Shown here: in pieces, positions 15,171 to 16,984 of the stretch
How positions within the stretch are numbered: position 1 is the stretch's first letter
How the letters are laid out: the number at the start of each line of letters is the position of its first letter
From: an uncultured Mycoplasmatota bacterium
GTDB taxonomy: Bacteria; Bacillota_I; Bacilli_A; RF39; UBA660
DNA length: 16,984 bases
Assembly (NCBI GenBank): GCA_948470005.1
Contig: CAOKNI010000023.1
Coordinates: 1-16,984, forward strand
Reading direction: 5' to 3'
Program-made: the position numbers and the translations under genes
Notes under the pieces: generated by a model
Databases searched by the model: none
What the model was told of the DNA's origin: nothing
What the model saw: only the letters and a program-made list of their open reading frames with translations

Positions 15171-15830
15171 ATGATAGGTAATGATTGGGATGAAAAATTA
15201 AATATAATTTGGAATAGTGAAGGTTTTAAGAAATTTTATAAAATTGTTGAGGTGGAATATGCATCTAAAACCATTTTCCCACCTAAAGACCATATATTTG
15301 AAGCCTTAAAACTTACTAGTTATGCAAATACTCGTGTTGTTATTGTAGGGCAAGATCCATATCATGGTGAAGGAGAAGCCCATGGACTTTCATTTTCGGT
15401 TCAAAAAGGAGTAAAAGTTCCGCCATCGCTGCAAAATATATATAAGGAGCTTTATGATGACCTAGGAATACCTCCGAAAAGTGATGGAGATTTAACGGGA
15501 TGGGCGAAAAGTGGTGTACTACTTCTTAATGCTGTTTTAACTGTTGTTAAAGATACTCCGGCTAGTCACCGAAAACTTGGTTGGGAGCGGCTTACCGACT
15601 ACATTATTCGTGTTTTAAACGAAAAAGAAGAACCAGTTGTTTTTATTTTATGGGGTAATTTTGCCAAAGAAAAAGCAAGCTTAATTACTAATCCGCGCCA
15701 TCTTATTTTAACTAGTCCTCATCCAAGTCCTTTTGCCGCTCGTTATGGTTTCTTTGGTTCTAAGCCATTTAGCAAAACTAATGAATTTTTAAGAAAAAAT
15801 AATTTAAAAGAAATTGATTGGAGTTTATAA
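15171..15830 (+). CDS. ung: Uracil-DNA glycosylase (family 1)
   Basis: Ung removes uracil from DNA after cytosine deamination or dUTP incorporation and starts base-excision repair. The 219-aa protein has the expected length. It begins at ATG 15171 after a near-perfect AAGGAGGT. The catalytic water-activating motif GQDPYHG contains D62 and Y64; GLSFSV, PPSLQNIYKEL, LLN (N120, uracil recognition) and the DNA-intercalating HPSPFAARYGFFG with H184 are all present. LLNAVLTV has Ala where Thr is common; this should not affect catalysis. It is the last gene of the rplI-dnaB cluster and is functionally complementary to polA and mutM at the other end of the window. Confidence 0.96.
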   Translation: MIGNDWDEKLNIIWNSEGFKKFYKIVEVEYASKTIFPPKDHIFEALKLTSYANTRVVIVGQDPYHGEGEAHGLSFSVQKGVKVPPSLQNIYKELYDDLGIPPKSDGDLTGWAKSGVLLLNAVLTVVKDTPASHRKLGWERLTDYIIRVLNEKEEPVVFILWGNFAKEKASLITNPRHLILTSPHPSPFAARYGFFGSKPFSKTNEFLRKNNLKEIDWSL

Positions 15831-15845
15831 TATTAAATTAATAAA

Positions 15846-15876
15846 AATAGATGGCTATATCTTAAAGTCATCTATT
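15846..15876. terminator. Possible weak bidirectional terminator between ung and the LemA gene
   Basis: AATAGATG (15846-15853) can pair with CATCTATT (15869-15876) across a 15-nt loop. The hairpin sits between convergent genes and overlaps the 3' end of the LemA gene. The T run is poor, so efficiency is uncertain. Confidence 0.4.
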
Positions 15877-16397
15877 ATTTCATCATCCATATCTTTACCA
15901 TCAAAGAATAATTTAATTTTAAATTTATGAATCTTAGCAATAACATTAGTAGGAAAACGTCTTATAATCGCATTAGCCTCACTAGTGTTTTTATTATAAT
16001 AATTTTTTGCCGCGGTTAGCTTTTCATCTATTCTTTTAATTTTTTCAATTTCTGTATTTAAGTCTTCATTTTGGGCTAAATCTAAATCATCTTGCATTTT
16101 TAATATAAGTGTAAATCCTTCATTTAATTTCCGGTCTATATCAAAATTACTCATATTCATGTCTTTAATTTTTTCATATTCTTTAAAGTAATTTTTATCA
16201 TTTTTTATATGTTTTTTTAGTGTATTACTAATTCGTATTAAAGTATCATATTTAATGCGTAAGTTCTCATCAATAATACTTTCCGCTTCCATCACTTTCG
16301 TTTTAAAATCATTTAGTTTATTAAAATAAATAACATAATATATACCACTTAAAGAACCAATAATAATAATTAACAAAACAATCGTTAACCAAAGCAT
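15855..16397 (-). CDS. LemA family membrane protein
   Basis: LemA proteins are small membrane-anchored helical proteins of unclear function. This 180-aa protein has an N-terminal membrane helix (about 3-26) followed by long charged helices likely to form a coiled-coil bundle. The C-terminal stretch AAKNYYNKNTSEANAIIRRF, then PTNVIAKIHKFK and LFF, matches the LemA signature of YN, fP and A residues before a closing aromatic. The N-terminal half of the domain is divergent: LRIKYDTLIRISNTLKKHI stands where RRyDLIPNLV is usual. The start at 16397 is preceded on the minus strand by AGGTGATT. It is a single gene converging on ung and divergent from the XRE remnant. The LemA assignment rests mainly on the C-terminus. 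Confidence 0.75.
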   Translation of the reverse strand: MLWLTIVLLIIIIGSLSGIYYVIYFNKLNDFKTKVMEAESIIDENLRIKYDTLIRISNTLKKHIKNDKNYFKEYEKIKDMNMSNFDIDRKLNEGFTLILKMQDDLDLAQNEDLNTEIEKIKRIDEKLTAAKNYYNKNTSEANAIIRRFPTNVIAKIHKFKIKLFFDGKDMDDEIIDDFKI

Positions 16398-16416
16398 TTA
16401 AATCACCTACAATAAA

Positions 16417-16425
16417 AGTATAACA
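16417..16425 (-). promoter_or_regulatory. Extended -10 promoter of the LemA gene
   Basis: On the minus strand TGT (16425-16423) is followed by TATACT (16422-16417), an extended -10. No good -35 is visible, and the leader would be only about a dozen bases. Confidence 0.4.
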
Positions 16426-16540
16426 ATAATTCTAATAAAAATAAAGATAATTTTGTTATAATTTACAAGTAGGAAGCAATGTTAAGAAAATTAGCACTTA
16501 ATTCTGTTAAAAATTGATAGAAAATTAGAAGATTATTTAA

Positions 16541-16546
16541 TATAAT
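16541..16546 (+). promoter_or_regulatory. Possible -10 of the XRE remnant
   Basis: A perfect TATAAT stands 28 bases before the start codon. TTGATA at 16514-16519 is too far away (21 nt) to be a standard -35. A second, extended TGT-TATAAT lies upstream at 16454-16462 and could instead drive this transcript. Confidence 0.35.
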
Positions 16547-16574
16547 GAAGATAATATTGAAAGGAATTGATTAT

Positions 16575-16966
16575 ATGGAAATTGGCGAAAATATTTTAAA
16601 TTTCCGAAAAAAGAAGGGCTATTCTCAAGAAAATTTAGCGGAAATTTTAGGAGTTTCTAGGCAAACTATTTCGAAATGGGAACTAGGAGACACTAGTCCT
16701 GATTTAAAGCAAGCGTGAGAAATTGCTAGAACTTTTAAAATTAGTTTTGATGAACTTATAAATAATAAAATAAGAACTAAAAAGAAGAGCAAAAATATAT
16801 TAAAAATGAGAAACAATTCTTTATTTTAGCGTTTTAATATCTTTTATTTTAATAACTATTTATTTTATTTTTAATAAAGATTTTACTAAGCCATATCAAA
16901 CAGAGTTTGTTTGTAAGAGAGAAGATATAGGAAGATTATAATACCTTTAAGGTTCACACTAAATAA
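16575..16966 (+). pseudogene. Decayed XRE-family regulator with a C-terminal membrane segment
   Basis: ATG 16575, preceded by AAGGA, opens a typical Cro/CI helix-turn-helix: IGENILNFRKKKGYSQENLA followed by ILGVSRQTISKWELGDTSPD. TGA at 16716-16718 interrupts it after 47 codons, yet the same frame continues with EIARTFKISFDELI, the expected rest of the domain, to TAG at 16827-16829. From about 16813 the next frame encodes a membrane helix (ILYFSVLISFILITIYFIF) and continues to TAA at 16939-16941. The third frame then reads DYNTFKVHTK to TAA at 16964-16966. One nonsense codon and two apparent frameshifts indicate a pseudogene. The intact ancestor would be an XRE regulator with a C-terminal transmembrane tail. 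The second frameshift is less certain than the first. Confidence 0.75.
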
Positions 16967-16984
16967 AAAGAATGATAAAATTTA

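Noticed and set aside
16625..16816. Minus-strand open frame rich in Leu/Ile/Phe
   Set aside because: It is antisense to the XRE remnant; the apparent hydrophobicity comes from lysine- and glutamate-rich codons read backwards.

Overview
The window comes from a very AT-rich bacterial chromosome that uses the standard bacterial code. TGA ends several intact genes, including the M23 peptidase and walJ genes, and tryptophan is TGG throughout. The gene set and order (rplI-dnaB followed by an M23 peptidase, walJ and rlmH; polA next to mutM), the strong AGGAGGT-type ribosome binding sites and the AT-rich codon use point to a low-GC Bacillota lineage, possibly one of the uncultured gut Bacilli related to Mycoplasmatota (RF39-like). 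The lineage is an inference; no marker was searched.

Layout. 1-137: a short leader with a possible promoter. 138-3561 (+): polA and mutM, a DNA-repair pair. 3562-5820 (+): an accessory segment. It holds a dinD-like gene with one in-frame TAA and a truncated C-terminus, then a gene with three ~55-residue LYxYC repeats. That second reading frame has one TGA but stays open beyond it into a sigma-70 region 4-like helix-turn-helix. A 15-bp bidirectional terminator closes the segment. 5833-6942 (-): tmcAL (ylbM), divergent from a large secreted protein at 7083-9941 (+) with a propeller-like N-terminus, a CAP domain, an Ig-like domain and two Fn3 domains. 10030-10584 (+): a membrane-anchored extracellular thioredoxin-like protein (CEHC). 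10653-15830 (+): a tight cluster rplI-dnaB-M23 peptidase-walJ-rlmH-ung with gaps of 12-13 nt or 4-nt ATGA overlaps. 15855-16397 (-): a LemA-family protein. 16575 to about 16966 (+): a decayed XRE regulator with a nonsense codon and apparent frameshifts.

Together the core genes cover DNA synthesis and base-excision repair (PolA, MutM, Ung), replicative unwinding (DnaB), ribosome and tRNA maturation (L9, RlmH, TmcAL) and envelope work (M23 peptidase, CAP protein, thioredoxin-like protein, LemA). All core genes look intact, while all the disruptions fall in accessory or regulatory genes. The part most likely to be undescribed is the dinD plus LYxYC-repeat/sigma-region-4 gene pair.
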